NCBI RefSeq assembly: GCF_036320965.1
Contig: NC_092249.1
Span: 11,915,447-11,979,446, forward strand
Direction of reading: 5' to 3'
Length of the DNA: 64,000 nucleotides
Source of the DNA: Panulirus ornatus
Taxonomy: Eukaryota > Arthropoda > Malacostraca > Decapoda > Palinuridae
In this document: in pieces, positions 22,244 through 34,557 of the stretch
How positions within the stretch are numbered: the first letter of the stretch is position 1
How the letters are laid out: each line of letters opens with the position of its first letter
Translations under genes and position numbers: made by a program
Notes under the pieces: model-generated
What the model was told of the DNA's origin: nothing
Seen by the model: only the letters and a program-made list of their open reading frames with translations
Database searches by the model: none

Positions 22244-22302
<59 letters not shown>
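22244..22302. repeat. (AT)n tract between head-to-head RTE copies
   Basis: About 29 AT units form an exact boundary on both sides between 5'-truncated RTE copies in opposite orientation. Confidence 0.95.
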
Positions 22303-22307
<5 letters not shown>

Positions 22308-24074
22308 GTTTTGGTCGAGGTGGTGTGCAAAGTGAGAGGGTTAGGGAAAATGATTTGGTAACCAGAGAAGAGGTAGTAAAAGCTTTGCGGAAGATGAAAA
22401 CCGGCAAGGCAGCAGGTTTGGATGGTATTGCAGTGGAATTTATTAAAAAAGGGGGTAAATGTATTATTGACTGGTTAGTAAGGTTATTTAATCTATGTAT
22501 GACTCATGGTGAGGTGTCTGAGGATTGGGGGAATGCGTGCATAGTGCCATTGTACAAAGGCAAAGGGGATAAGAGTGAGTGCTCAAATTACAGAGGTATA
22601 AGTTTGTTGAGTATTCCTGGTAAATTATATGGGAGGGTATTGATTGAGAGGGTGAAGGCATGTACAGAGCATCAGACTGGGGAAGAGCAGTGTGGTTTCA
22701 GAAGTGGTAGAGGATGTGTGGATCAGGTGTTTGCTTTGAAGAATGTATGTGAGAAATACTTAGAAAAGCAAATGGATTTGTATGTAGCATTTATGGATCT
22801 AGAGAAGGCATATGATAGAGTTGATACAGATGCTCTGTGGAAGGTATTAAGAATATATGATGTGGGAGGCAAGTTGTTAGAAGCAGTGAAAAGTTTTTAT
22901 CGAAGATGTAAGGCATGTGTACGTGTAGGAAGAGAGGAAAGTGATTGGTTCTCAGTGAATGTAGTTTTTTGGCAGGGGTGTGTGATGTCTCCATGGTTTT
23001 TTAATTTGTTTATGGATAGGGTTGTTAGTAAGGTAAATGCAAGAGTTTTGGAAAGTGGGGCAAGTATGAAGTCTGTTGGGGATGAGAGAGCTTGGGAAGT
23101 GAGTCAGTTGTTGTTCGCTGATTATACAGCACTGGTGGCTGATTCATGTGAGAAACTGCAGAAGCTGGTGACTGAGTTTGGTAAAGTGTGTGAAAGAAGA
23201 AAGTTAAGAGTAAATGTGAATAAGAGCAAGGTTATTAGGTACAGTAGGGTTGAGGGTCAAGTCAACTGGGAGGTAAGTTTGAATGGAGCAAAACTGGAGG
23301 AAGTAAAGTGTTTTAGATATCTGGGAGTGGATTTGGCAGCGGATGGAACCATGGAAGTGGAAGTAGATCATAGGGTGGGGGAGGGGGCGAAAATCCTGGG
23401 AGCGTTGAAGACTGTGTGGAAGTCGAGAACATTATCTCGGAAAGGAAAAATGGGTATGTTTGAAGGAATAGTGTTCCAACAATGTTGTATGGTTGCGAGG
23501 CGTGGGCTATGGATAGAGTTGTGCGCAGGAGGATGGATGTGCTGGAAATGAGATGTTTGAGGACAATGTGTGGTGTGAGGTGGTTTGATCGAGTAAGTAA
23601 CGTAAGGGTAAGAGAGATGTGTGGAAATAAAAAGAGCGTGGTTGAGAGAGCAGAAGAGAGTGTTTTGAAATGGTTTGGGCACATGGAGAGAATGAGTGAG
23701 GAAAGATTGACCAAGAGGATATATGTGTCGGATGTGGAGGGAACGAGGAGAAGTGGGAGACCAAATTGGAAGTGGAAAGATGGAGTGAAAAAGATTTTGT
23801 GTGATCGGGGCCTGAACATGCAGGAGGGTGAAAGGAGGGCAAGGAATAGAGTGAATTGGATCCATGTGGTATACCGGGGTTGACGTGCTGTCAGTGGATT
23901 GAATCAGGGCATGTGAAGCGTCTGGGGTAAACCATGGAAAGCTGTGTAGGTATGTATATTAGCGTGTGTGGACGTATGTATATTCATGTGTATGGGGGGG
24001 GGTTGGGTCATTTCTTTTGTCTGTTTCCTTGCGCTTCCTCACAAACGTGGGAGACAGTGACAAAGCAAAAAAAA

Positions 24075-24076
<2 letters not shown>
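22303..24076 (+). mobile_element. RTE-like type B copy, linker end to 3' tail, motif C mutated
   Basis: The copy starts at GCFGRGGVQSERV and includes the whole RT and C-terminal domain, with type B 3'UTR and A-rich tail. Motif C reads FADY, so the second catalytic Asp is lost. Motif B reads VFWQGC. A 1-bp loss at about 23474 splits the frame, and a second frame continues from 23482 to 23883. It is not functional. Confidence 0.88.

Positions 24077-24143
<67 letters not shown>
24077..24143. repeat. (AT)n tract
   Basis: About 33 AT units join the 3' tail of one RTE copy to the truncated 5' end of the next in the same orientation. Confidence 0.95.
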
Positions 24144-24145
<2 letters not shown>

Positions 24146-25385
24146 CAAATGGATTTGTATGTAGCATTTATGGATCTGGAGAAGGCATATGATAGAGTTG
24201 ATAGAGATGCTCTGTGGAAGGTATTAAGAATATATGGTGTGGGAGGCAAGTTGTTAGAAGCAGTGAAAAGTTTTTATCGAGGATGTAAGGCATATGTACG
24301 TGTAGGAAGAGAGGAAAGTGATTGGTTCTCAGTGAATGTAGGTTTACGGCAGTGGTGTGTGATGTCTCCATGGTTGTTTAATTTGTTTATGGATGGGATT
24401 GTTAGGGAGGTGAATGCAAGAGTTTTGGAAAGACGGGCAAGTATGAAGTCTGTTGGGGATGAGAGAGCTTGGGAAGTGAGTCATTTGTTGTTCGCTGATG
24501 ATACAGCGCTGGTAGCTGATTCATGTGAGAAACTGCAGAAGCTGGTGACTGAGTTTGGTAAAGGGTGTGAAAGAAGAAAGTTAAGAGTAAATGTGAATAA
24601 GAGCAAGGTTATTAGGTACAGTAGGGTTGAGGGTCAAGTCAATTGGGAGGTGAGTTTGAATGGAGAAAAACTGGAGGAAGTGAAGTGTTTTAGATATCTG
24701 GGAGTGGATCTGGCAGCGGATTGAACCATGGAAGCGGAATTGGATCATAGGGTGTGTGAGGGGGCGAAAATTCTGGGAGCCTTGAAGAATGTGTGGAAGT
24801 CGAGAACATTATCTTGGAAAGCAAAAATGGTTATGTTTGAAGGAATAGTGGTTCCAACAATGTTGTATGGTTGTGAGGCGTGTACTATGGATAGAGTTGT
24901 GCGCAGGAGGATGGATGTGCTGGAAATGAGATGTTTGAGGACAATGTGTGGTGTGAGATGGTTTGATCGAGTAAGTAACATAAGGGTAAGAGAGATATGT
25001 GGAAATAAAAAGAGCGTGGTTGAGAGAGCAGAAGAGAGTGTTTTGAAATGGTTTGGTCACATGGAGAGAATGAGTGAAGAAAGATTGACCAAGAGGATAT
25101 ATGTGTCGGAGGTGGAGGGAACGAGGAGAAGAGGGAGACCAAATTGGAGGTGGAAAGATGGAGTGAAAAAGATTTTGTGTGATCGGGGCCTGAACATGCA
25201 TTAGGGTGAAAGGAGGCCAAAGAATAGAGTGAATTGGAGCGATGTGGTATACCGGGGTTGAGGTGCTGTCAGTGGATTGAATCAAGGCATATGTATGGGG
25301 GTGGGTTGGGCCATTTCTTTCGTCTGTTTCCTTGCGCTACCTCGCAAACGCGGGAGAAAGCGACAAAGCAAAAAAAAAAAAAAAT
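24144..25385 (+). mobile_element. RTE-like type B copy, motif A to 3' tail
   Basis: The copy starts at KQMDLYVAFMDLEKAYDRV. It keeps FADD, then has a Gly-to-TGA change near 24722 and a TAG near 25202. The 3'UTR lacks an internal block of about 85 bp (from GTGAAGCGTCTGG to the GTATATACATG segment), so 25290 joins directly to the final GGGTTGGGCC and hairpin. Confidence 0.87.
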
Positions 25386-25408
25386 ATATATATATATAAA
25401 TATATATG

Positions 25409-27478
25409 TATAAAAGATGTATAAAAGAAAGAGACAGGAGGTCAAGAGAAAGGTGCAAGAGGTGAAAAAAAGGGCAAATGAGAGTTGGGGTGAGAGAGTA
25501 TCATTAAATTTTAGGGAGAATAAAAAGATGTTTTGGAAGGGGGTAAATAAAGTGCGTAAGAAAAGGGAGCAAATGGGAACTTCAGTGAAGGGCGCAAATG
25601 GGGAGGTGATAACAAGTAGTGGTGATGTGAGAAGGAGATGGAGTGAGTATTTTGAAGGTTTGTTGAATGTGTTTGATGATAGAGTGGCAGATATAGGGTG
25701 TTTTGGTCGAGGTGGTGTGCAAAGTGAGAGGGTTATGGAAAATGATTTGGTAAACAGAGAAGAGGTAGTGAAAGCTTTGCGGAAGATGAAAGCTGGCAAG
25801 ACAGCAGGTTTGGATGGTATTGCAGTGGAATTTATTAAAAAAGGGGGTGACTGTATTGTTGACTGGTTGGTAAGGTTATTTAATGTATGTATGACTCATG
25901 GTGAGGTGCCTGAGGATTGGCGGAATGCGTGCATAGTGCCATTGTACAAAGGCAAAGGGGATAAGAGTGAGTGCTCAAATTACAGAGGTATAAGTTTGTT
26001 GAGTATTCCTGGTAAATTATATGGGAGGGGATTGATTGAGAGGGTGAAGGCATGTACAGAGCATCAGATTGGGGAAGAGCAGTGTGGTTTCAGAAGTGGT
26101 AGAGGATGTGTGGATCAGGTGTTTGCTTTGAAGAATGTATGTGAGAAATACTTAGAAAAGCAAATGGATTTGTATGTAGCATTTATGGATCTGGAGAAGG
26201 CATATGATAGAGTTGATAGAGATGCTCTGTGGAAGGTATTAAGAATATATGGTGTGGGAGGAAAGTTGTTAGAAGCAGTGAAAAGTTTTTATCGAGGATG
26301 TAAGGCATGTGTACGTGTAGGAAGAGAGGAAAGTGATTGGTTCTCAGTGAATGTAGGTTTGCGGCAGGGGTGTGTGATGTCTCCATGGTTGTTTAATTTG
26401 TTTATGGATGGGGTTGTTAGGGAGGTAAATGCAAGAGTTTTGGAAAGAGGGACAAGTATGAAGTCTGTTGGGGATGAGAGAGCTTGGGAAATGAGTCAGT
26501 TGTTGTTCGCTGATCATACAGCGCTGGTGGCTGATTCATGTGAGAAACTGCAGAAGCTGGTGACTGAGTTTGGTAAAGTGTGTGGAAGAAGAAAGTTAAG
26601 AGTAAATGTGAATAAGAGCAAGGTTATTAGGTACAGTAGGGTTGAGGGTCAAGTCAATTGGGAGGTGAGTTTGAATGGAGAAAAACTGGAGGAAGTGAAG
26701 TGTTTTAGATATCTGGGAGTGGATCTGGCAGCGAATGGAACCATGGAAGCGGAAGTGGATCATAGGGTGGGGGAGGGGGCGAAAATTCTGGGAGCGTTGA
26801 AGAATGTGTGGAAGTCGGGAATATTATCTCGGAAAGCAAAAATGGGTATGTTTGAAGGAATAGTGGTTCCAACAATGTTGTATGTTTGCAAGGCGTGGGC
26901 TATGGATAAAGTTGTGCGCAGGAGGATGGATGTGCTGGAAATGAGATGTTTGAGGACAATCTGTGGTGTGAGGTGGTTTGATCGAGTGAGTAACGTAAGG
27001 GTAAGAGAGATGTGTGGAAATAAAAAGAGCGTGGTTGAGAGAGCAGAAGAGGGTGCTTTGAAGTGGTTTGGGCACATGGAGAGAATGAGTGAGGAAAGAT
27101 TGACCAAGAGGATATATGTGTCGGAGGTGGAGGGAACGAGGAGAAGAGGGAGACCAAATTGGAGGTGGAAAGATGGAGTGAAAAAGATTTTGTGTGATCG
27201 GGGCCTGAACATGCAGGAGGGTGAAAGGAGGGCAAGGAATAGAGTGAACTGGAGCGATGTGGTATACCGGGGTTGACGTGCTGTCAGTGGATTGAATCAA
27301 GGCATGTGAAGCGTCTGGGGTTAACCATGGAAAGCTGTGTAGGTATGTATATTTGCGTGTGTGGACGTATGTATATACATGTGTATGGGGGGGGTTGGGC
27401 CATTTCTTTCATCTGTTTCCTTGCGCTACCTCGTAAACGCGGGAGACAGCGACAAAGTATAATAAAAAAAATATAATA
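25409..27478 (+). mobile_element. RTE-like type B copy with 619-codon ORF, linker to 3' tail
   Basis: The ORF 25417-27276 is open throughout: YKRKRQEVKRKVQEVKKR (basic linker, residues 1-20), EYFEGLLNVFDD (about 80), GKTAGLDGIAVEF (about 130), motif A (about 250), motif B (about 310), motif C at about 365 reading FADH instead of FADD, and the C-terminal WFGHMERM (about 550) and GRPNWRWKDG. The FADH change should abolish polymerase activity. A short (TA)n precedes it. Its tail faces the tail of 27497-30074. Confidence 0.9.
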
Positions 27479-27479
27479 G

Positions 27480-27534
<55 letters not shown>
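27479..27534. repeat. (AT)n plus poly(T) between tail-to-tail RTE copies
   Basis: The A-rich tail of the plus copy, (TA)9 and about 35 T's of the minus copy's tail lie at the centre of a very large inverted repeat. Confidence 0.95.
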
Positions 27535-30074
27535 CTTTGTCGCTGTCTCCCGCGTTTGCGAGGTAGCGCAAGGAAACAGACGAAAGAAATGGCCCCACCC
27601 CCCCCCCCCCCCCATACACATGTACATACACACGTCCACACACGCAAATATACATACCTACACAGCTTTCCATGGTTTACCCCAGACGCTTCACATGCCT
27701 TGCTTCAATCCACTGACAGCACGTCAACCCCTGTATACCACATGACTCCAATTCACTCTATTTCTTGCCCTCCTTTCACCCTCCTGCATGTTCAGGCCCC
27801 GATCACACAAAATCTTTTTCACTCCATCTTTCCACCTCCAATTTGGTCTCCCTCTTCTCCTCGTTCCCTCCACCTCCGACACATATATCCTCTTGGTCAA
27901 TCTCTCCCCACTCATTCTCTCCATGTGCCCAAACCATTTCAAAACACCCTCTTCTGCTCTCTCAACCACGCTCTTTTTATTTCCACACATCTCTCTTACC
28001 CTTACGTTACTTACTCGATCAAACCACCTCACACCACACATTGTCCTCAAACATCTCATTTCCAGCACATCCATCCTCCTGCGCACATCTCTATCCATAG
28101 CCCACGCCTCGCAACCATACAACATTGTTGGAACCACTATTCCCTCAAACATACCCATTTTTGCTTTCCGAGATAATGTTCTCGACTTCCACACATTTTT
28201 CAAGGCTCCCAAAATTTTCGCCCCCTCCCCCACCCTATGATCCACTTCCGCTTCCATGGTTCCATCCGCTGACAGATCCACTCCCAGATATCTAAAACAC
28301 TTCACTTCCTCCAGTTTTTCTCCATTCAAACTCACCTCCCAATTGACTTGACCCTCACCCCTACTGTACCTAATAACCTTGCTCTTATTCACATTTACTC
28401 TCAACTTTCTTCTTCCACACACTTTACCAAACTCAGTCACCAGCTTCTGCAGTTTCTCACATGAATCAGCCACCAGCGCTGTATCATCAGCGAACAACAA
28501 CTGACTCACTTCCCAAGCTCTCTCATCCCCAACAGACTTCATACTTGCCCCTCTTTCCAGGACTCTTGCATTTACCTCCCTTACAACCCCATCCATAAAC
28601 AAATTAAACAACCATGGAGACATCACACACCCCTGCCGCAAACCTACATTCACTGAGAACCAATCACTTTCCTCTCTTCCTACACGTACACATGCCTTAC
28701 ATCCTCGATAAAAACTTTTCACTGCTTCTAACAACTTGCCTCCCACACCATATATTCTTAATACCTTCCACAGAGCATCTCTATCAACTCTATCATATGC
28801 CTTCTCCAGATCCATAAATGCTACATACAAATCCATTTGCTTTTCTAAGTATTTCTCACATACATTCTTCAAAGCAAACACCTGATCCACACATCCTCTA
28901 CCACTTCTGAAACCGCACTGCTCTTCCCCAATCTGATGCTCTGTACATGCCTTCACCCTCTCAATCAATACCCTCCCATATAATTTACCAGGAATACTCA
29001 ACAAACTTATACCTCTGTAATTTGAGCACTCACTCTTATCCCCTTTGCCTTTGTACAATGGCACTATGCACGCATTCCGCCAATCCTCAGGCACCTCACC
29101 ATGAGTCATACATACATTAAATAACCTTACCAACCAGTCAACAATACAGTCACCCCCTTTCTTAATAAATTCCACTGCAATACCATCCAAACCTGCTGCC
29201 TTGCCGGCTTTCATCTTCCGCAAAGCTTTTACTACCTCTTCTCTGTTTACCAAATCATTTTCCCTAACCCTCTCACTTTGCACACCACCTCGACCAAAAC
29301 ACCCTATATCTGCCACTCTGTCATCAGACACATTCAACAAACCTTCAAAATACTCATTCCATCTCCTTCTCACATCACCGCTACTTGTTATCACCTCCCC
29401 ATTTACGCCCTTCACTGAAGTTCCCATTTGCTCCCTTGTCTTACGCACCCTATTTACCTCCTTCCAGAACATCTTTTTATTCTCCCTAAAATTTACTGAT
29501 AGTCTCTCACCCCAACTCTCATTTGCCCTTTTTTTCACCTCTTGCACCTTTCTCTTGACCTCCTGTCTCTTTCTTTTATACTTCTCCCACTCAATTGCAT
29601 TTTTTCCCTGCAAAAATCGTCCAAATGCCTCTCTCTTCTCTTTCACTAATACTCTTACTTCTTCATCCCACCACTCACTACCCTTTCTAAACAGCCCACC
29701 TCCCACTCTTCTCATGCCACAAGCATCTTTTGCGCAATCCATCACTGATTCCCTAAATACATCCCATTCCTCCCCCACTCCCCTTACTTCCATTGTTCTC
29801 ACCTTTTTCCATTCTGTACACAGTCTCTCCTGGTACTTCCCCACACAGGTCTCCTTCCCAAGCTCACTTACTCTCACCACCTTCTTCACCCCAACATTCA
29901 CTCCTCTTTTCTGAAAACCCATACTAATCTTCACCTTAGCCTCCACAAGATAATGATCAGACATCCCTCCAGTTGCACCTCTCAGCACATTAACATCCAA
30001 AAGTCTCTCTTTCGCACGCCTGTCAATTAACACGTAATCCAATAACGCTCTCTGGCCATCTCTCCTACTTACAT
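27535..30074 (-). mobile_element. RTE-like type B copy with the longest RT frame, endonuclease C-terminus to 3' tail
   Basis: A single minus-strand frame is open from 30327 to 27724 (867 codons). RTE sequence begins at codon 85 (30075) with YVSRRDGQRALLDYV. The endonuclease residue set SDH is at about 123-125, the basic linker at about 220-340 and the RT at about 375-700, with motif A VAFMDLEKAYDRV (502-514), motif B LRQGCVMSPWLFNLFMDG (563-580) and FADD (612-615). The C-terminal domain has WFGHMERM and GRPNWRWKDG. The first 84 codons are read-through from a neighbouring element's 3'UTR and A/T tract and are not real. RT appears intact, but about 200 N-terminal endonuclease residues are missing. 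Confidence 0.92.
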
Positions 30075-30150
30075 AAGGGTTGAGCCATTTCTTTCGCCTG
30101 TTTCCTTGTGCTACCTCGCAAACGCGGGAGACAGCGGCAAAAAAAATTAG
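30075..30150 (+). mobile_element. RTE 3' terminal hairpin fragment
   Basis: About 75 bp of 3' end (GGTTGAGCCATTTCTTTCGCC, hairpin, GACAGCGGCAAAA tail) in plus orientation. It is attached at the recurrent breakpoint of the minus-strand copy 27535-30074. Confidence 0.8.
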
Positions 30151-30160
30151 AAAAAAAAAA

Positions 30161-30174
<14 letters not shown>

Positions 30175-30192
<18 letters not shown>

Positions 30193-31334
30193 ATACTTTG
30201 TCGCTGTCTCCCGCATTTGCGAGGTAGCGCAAGGAAACAGACGAAAGAAATGGCCCATCCCACCCCCATACACATGTATATACATACGTCCACACACGCA
30301 AATATACATACCTACACAGCTTTCCATGTTTACCCCAGACGCTTCACATGCCTTGATTCAATCCACTGACAGCACGTCAACCCCTGTATACCACATCGCT
30401 CCAATTCACTCTATTCCTTGCCCTCCTTTCACCTTCCTGCATGTTCAGGCCCCGATCACACAAAATCTTTTTCACTCCATCTTTCCACCTCCAATTTGGT
30501 CTCCCTCTTCTCCTCGTTCCCTCCACCTCCGACACATATATCCTCTTGGTCAATCTTTCCTCACTCATTCTCTCCATGTGCCCAAACCACTTCAAAACAC
30601 CCTCTTCTGCTCTCTCAACCACGCTCTTTTTACTCTTACCCTTACGTTACTCACTCGATCAAACCACCTCACACCACACATTGTCCTCAAACATCTCATT
30701 TCCAGCACATCCATCATCCTGCGCACAACTCTATCCATAGCCCACGCCTCGTAACCATACAACATTGTTGGAACCACTATTCCTTCAGACATACCCATTT
30801 TTGCTTTCCGAGATAATGTTCTCGACTTCCACACATTCTTCAAGGCCCCCAGAATTTTCGCCCCCTCCCCCACCCTATAATCCACTTCCGCTTCCATGGT
30901 TCCATCCGCTGCCAGATCCACTCCCAGATATCTAAAACACTTCACTTCCTCCAGTTTTTCTCCATTCAAACTCACCTCCCAATTGACGTGACCCTCAACC
31001 CTACTGTACCTAATAACCTTGCTCTTATTCACATTTACTCTTAACTTTCTTCTTCCACACACTTTACCAAACTCAGTCACCAGCTTCTGCAGTTTCTCAC
31101 ATGAATCAGCCACCAGCGCTGTATCATCAGCGAACAACAACTGACTCACTTCCCAAGCTCTCTCATCCCCAACAGACTTCATACTTGCCCCTCTTTCCAA
31201 AACTCTTGCATTTACCTCCCTGACAACCCCATCCATAAACAAATTAAACAACCATGGAGACATCACACACCCCTGCCGCAAACCTACATTCACTGAGAAC
31301 CAATCACTTTCCTCTCTTCCTACACGTACACATG

Positions 31335-31338
<4 letters not shown>
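30175..31338 (-). mobile_element. RTE-like type B copy, RT to 3' tail
   Basis: The minus-strand copy is truncated at AKACVRVGREE against (AT)n. Frames 31293-30592 and 30622-30377 are separated by a 14-bp deletion near 30633, in the segment encoding REMCGNKKS. FADD is intact. The 3'UTR and hairpin are at about 30195-30340, with poly(T) at 30179-30192. Confidence 0.88.

Positions 31339-31401
<63 letters not shown>
31339..31401. repeat. (AT)n tract between head-to-head RTE copies
   Basis: About 30 AT units. The flanking copies are both 5' truncated at the tract and point away from it. Confidence 0.95.
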
Positions 31402-31403
<2 letters not shown>

Positions 31404-33080
31404 ATTGGATGGTATTGCAGTGGAATATATTAAAAAAGGGGGTGACTGTATTGTTGACTGGTTGGTAAGGTTATTTAATGTATGTATGACTCATGGTGAG
31501 GTGCCTGAGGATTGGCGGAATGCGTGCATAGTGCCATTGTACAAAGGCAAAGGGGATAAGAGTGAGTGCTCAAATTACAGAGGTATAAGTTTGTTGAGTA
31601 TTCCTGGTAAATTATATGGGAGGGTATTGATTGAGAGGGTGAAGGCATGTACAGAGCATCAGATTGGGGAAGAGCAGTGTGTTTTCAGAAGTGGTAGAGG
31701 ATGTGTGGATCAGGTGTTTGCTTTGAAGAATGTATGTGAGAAATACTTAGAAAAGCAAATGGATTTGTATGTAGCATTTATGGATCTGGAGAAGGCATAT
31801 GATAGAGTTGATGGAGATGCTCTGTGGAAGGTATTAAGAATATATGGTGTGGGAGGAAAGTTGTTAGAAGCAGTGAAAAGTTTTTATCAAGGATGTAAGG
31901 CATGTGTACGTGTAGGAAGAGAGGAAAGTGATTGGTTCTCAGTGAATGTAGGTTTGCGGCAAGGGTGTGTGATGTCTCCATGGTTGTTTAATTTGTTTAT
32001 GGATGGGGTTGTTAGGGAGGTAAATGCAAGAGTTTTGGAAAGAGGGGCAAGTATGAAGTCTGTTGGGGATGAGAGAGCTTGGGAAGTGAGTCAGTTGTTG
32101 TTCGCTGATGATACAGCGCTGGTGGCTGATTCATGTGAGAAACTGCAGAAGCTGGTGACTGAGTTTAGAAAAGTGTGTGGAAGAAGAAAGTTAAGAGTAA
32201 ATGTGAATAAGAGCAAGGTTATTAGGTACAGTAGGGTTGAGGGTCAAGTCAATTGGGAGGTGAGTTTGAATGGAGAAAAACTGGAGGAAGTGAAGTGTTT
32301 TAGATATCTGGGAGTGGATCTGGCAGCGGATGGAACCATGGAAGCGGAAGTGGATCATAGGGTGGGGGAGGGGGCGAAAATCCTGGGGGCCTTGAAGAAT
32401 GTGTGGAAGTCGAGAACATTATCTCGGAAAGCAAAAATGGGTATGTTTGAAGGAATAGTGGTTCCAACAATGTTGTATGGTTGCGAGGCGTGGGCTATGG
32501 ATAGAGTTGTGCGCAGGAGGATGGATTTGCTGGAAATGAGATGTTTGAGGACAATGTGTGGTGTGAGGTGGTTTGATCGAGTGAGTAACGTAAGGGTAAG
32601 AGAGATGTGTGGAAATAAAAAGAGCGTGGTTGAGAGAGCAGAAGAGGGTGTTTTGAAGTTGTTTGGGCACATGGAGAGGATGAGTGAGGAAAGATTGACC
32701 AAGAGGATATATGTGTCGGAGGTGGAGGGAGCAAGGAGAAGAGGGAGACCAAATTGGAGGTGGAAAGATGGAGTGAAAAAGATTTTGTGTGATCGGGGCC
32801 TGAACATGCAGGAGGGTGAAAGGAGGGCAAGGAATAGAGTGAATTGGAGCTATGTGGTATACCGGGGTTGACGTGCTGTCAGTGGATTGAAGCAGGGCAT
32901 GTGAAGCGTCTGGGGTAAACCATGGAAAGCTGGGTAGGTATGTATATTTGCGTGTGTGGACGTATGTATATACATGTGTATCGGGGTGGGTTGGGCCATT
33001 TCTTTCGTCTGTTTCCTTGCGCTACCTCGCAAACGCGGGAGACAGCGACAAAGTATAATAAAAAAAAAAAATATATATAT
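31402..33080 (+). mobile_element. RTE-like type B copy with 488-codon open RT frame
   Basis: The copy starts at LDGIAVEYIKKGGDC. The frame 31405-32871 is uninterrupted, with motif A, LRQGCVMSPWLFNLFMDG, FADDTALVAD and the complete C-terminal domain to the type B TGA. Short 3'UTR, hairpin and A-rich/TA tail end near 33080. The RT looks catalytically intact, but there is no endonuclease. Confidence 0.9.
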
Positions 33081-33314
33081 TATCCCTGGGGATAGGGGAG
33101 AAAGAATACTTCCCTCGTATTCCCTGCGTGTCGTAGAATGCGACTGAAAAGGAAGGGAGCAGGGGGCTGGAAATCCTCCCCTCTCTCTCTCTCTTTTTTT
33201 TTTTTTTTTTTTTCCAAAGGAAGGAACAGAGAAGGGGGCCAGGTGATACTCTTTCCTCAAAGGCCCAGTCCTCTGTTCTTAACACTACCTCGCTATTGCG
33301 GGAAATGGCGAATA
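33081..33314 (+). mobile_element. SINE-like non-autonomous element, copy 4
   Basis: A full-length copy with head TATCCCTGGGGATAGGGGAG, a (CT)n/poly(T) middle, the GAACAGAGAAGGGGG block and 3' hairpin block ending GCGAATAC. It joins directly to an RTE endonuclease fragment at 33315. Confidence 0.8.
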
Positions 33315-33590
33315 CTATGTGTGTAGATGTAACCAAGATGTGAAAAAAGGAAAGATAGGTAGTATGTTTGAGGAAAGGAACCTGGATGTTTTGGCGCTGA
33401 GTGAAACGAAGCTTAAGGTTAAAGGGGAAGAGTGGCTTGGGAATGTCTTGCGAGTAAAGTCAGGGGTTAGTGAGAGGACAAGAGCAAGGGAAAGAGTAGC
33501 ACTACTCCTGAAACAGAAGTTGTGGGAGTATGTGATAGAATGTAAGAAAGTAAATTCTAAATTAATATGGGTAAAACTGAAAGTTTATTA
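33315..33590 (+). mobile_element. RTE-like fragment: start of endonuclease
   Basis: The open frame starts at MCRCNQDVKKGKIGSMFEER and contains SETKLK, ending abruptly at VKLKV near 33588 in non-RTE sequence. There is no 3' end or tail, so it was cut by a later deletion or rearrangement. Confidence 0.85.
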
Positions 33591-34557
33591 CCCAGCATTG
33601 GACCATCCCAAGTAGGCAGTGCCATATATGACAATATGCCTGTTGCAAAAGCACTCATTTAGCTAAATTGCTGGAGAAAGTTTTGATGATGAATTAATGT
33701 TACAAATTCATATATGTATGATAGCAGATTGAAATAGTAATGATAGTAGGAAAAAATAACTTTGAATTAAGTAGTGCAACTTCAGATCAGTGTAGAGTTC
33801 AAATGCTCTAACTTAGGCTTCCCCAGAGGCTTTCATTTAGTAACAGGTTTTTCTGACTCCGATTCAGCAAAAAATATGAATAGTTGTCCTTTTGATTCTT
33901 TGTATCCTAGATAGTTTAATGAACCAACTTTGTATTTTCTCATCAGGTTGGTATTCCTCTCACTTTTCTGCCATTGTGTACAAATATCCATTTTCTGATG
34001 CAGATTTATAACTCTCTAATGTTTCATTGTTAAGATAGAAGCAGGTTTTTGGACTATCATACTGGAAATGGTTGCCATACCTGCAGGATGTGTGAAATAT
34101 TCAAAAATGAAATCAGCTTGTATGATGACTGTGAATCAGGTATGTGGCAAATAGCAGCCATAGCTTAACAGGGAAGACTGTAAAGTGCATAGCTAAGCAG
34201 GAGTATCAGGAGCTACTTTAGTGGTATAGATTTTCAGCAAGCATCAAGAGCAGGCTAGAGAAAGTATGGACACCTGTTACTTCAAGATTTTAGATATACT
34301 AATTGCTGAATGCTGGAGATTAAAACTTCCTGTACTGGGCATGTGTGATGTAGGACATACATCAGTCTTATTTTTTGTTCCTATGTCTTAAGTGACAGTA
34401 GGTGTATGCCCTATTCTTACACATTTGCCATGTCCAGTGATAAGTGAATGCCCAGAGTGACTTAATGATGTTTGACAGCTCATGATAAGACAGTAAACTT
34501 GGAGATGACATTTCTGTAACTTCATATTGTTTTCCACCTGTATTCTAATTTTATTTG
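33591..34557. other. Unassigned intron, about 970 bp
   Basis: AT-rich and non-repetitive at the level I can see. No frame longer than about 65 codons, no RT motif and no RNA gene signal. It is one of the few stretches that may be ancestral MRPL38 intron. Confidence 0.55.

Noticed and set aside
21130..24076. A second twin-primed element across the (AT)n at 22244
   Set aside because: Both halves carry their own 3'UTR and tail, and their coding parts overlap rather than abut, so they are two separate insertions.
27724..30327. An 867-codon protein with a novel N-terminal domain
   Set aside because: The first 84 codons are read-through of a neighbouring 3'UTR and A/T tract. Only the part from 30075 downward is RTE protein.
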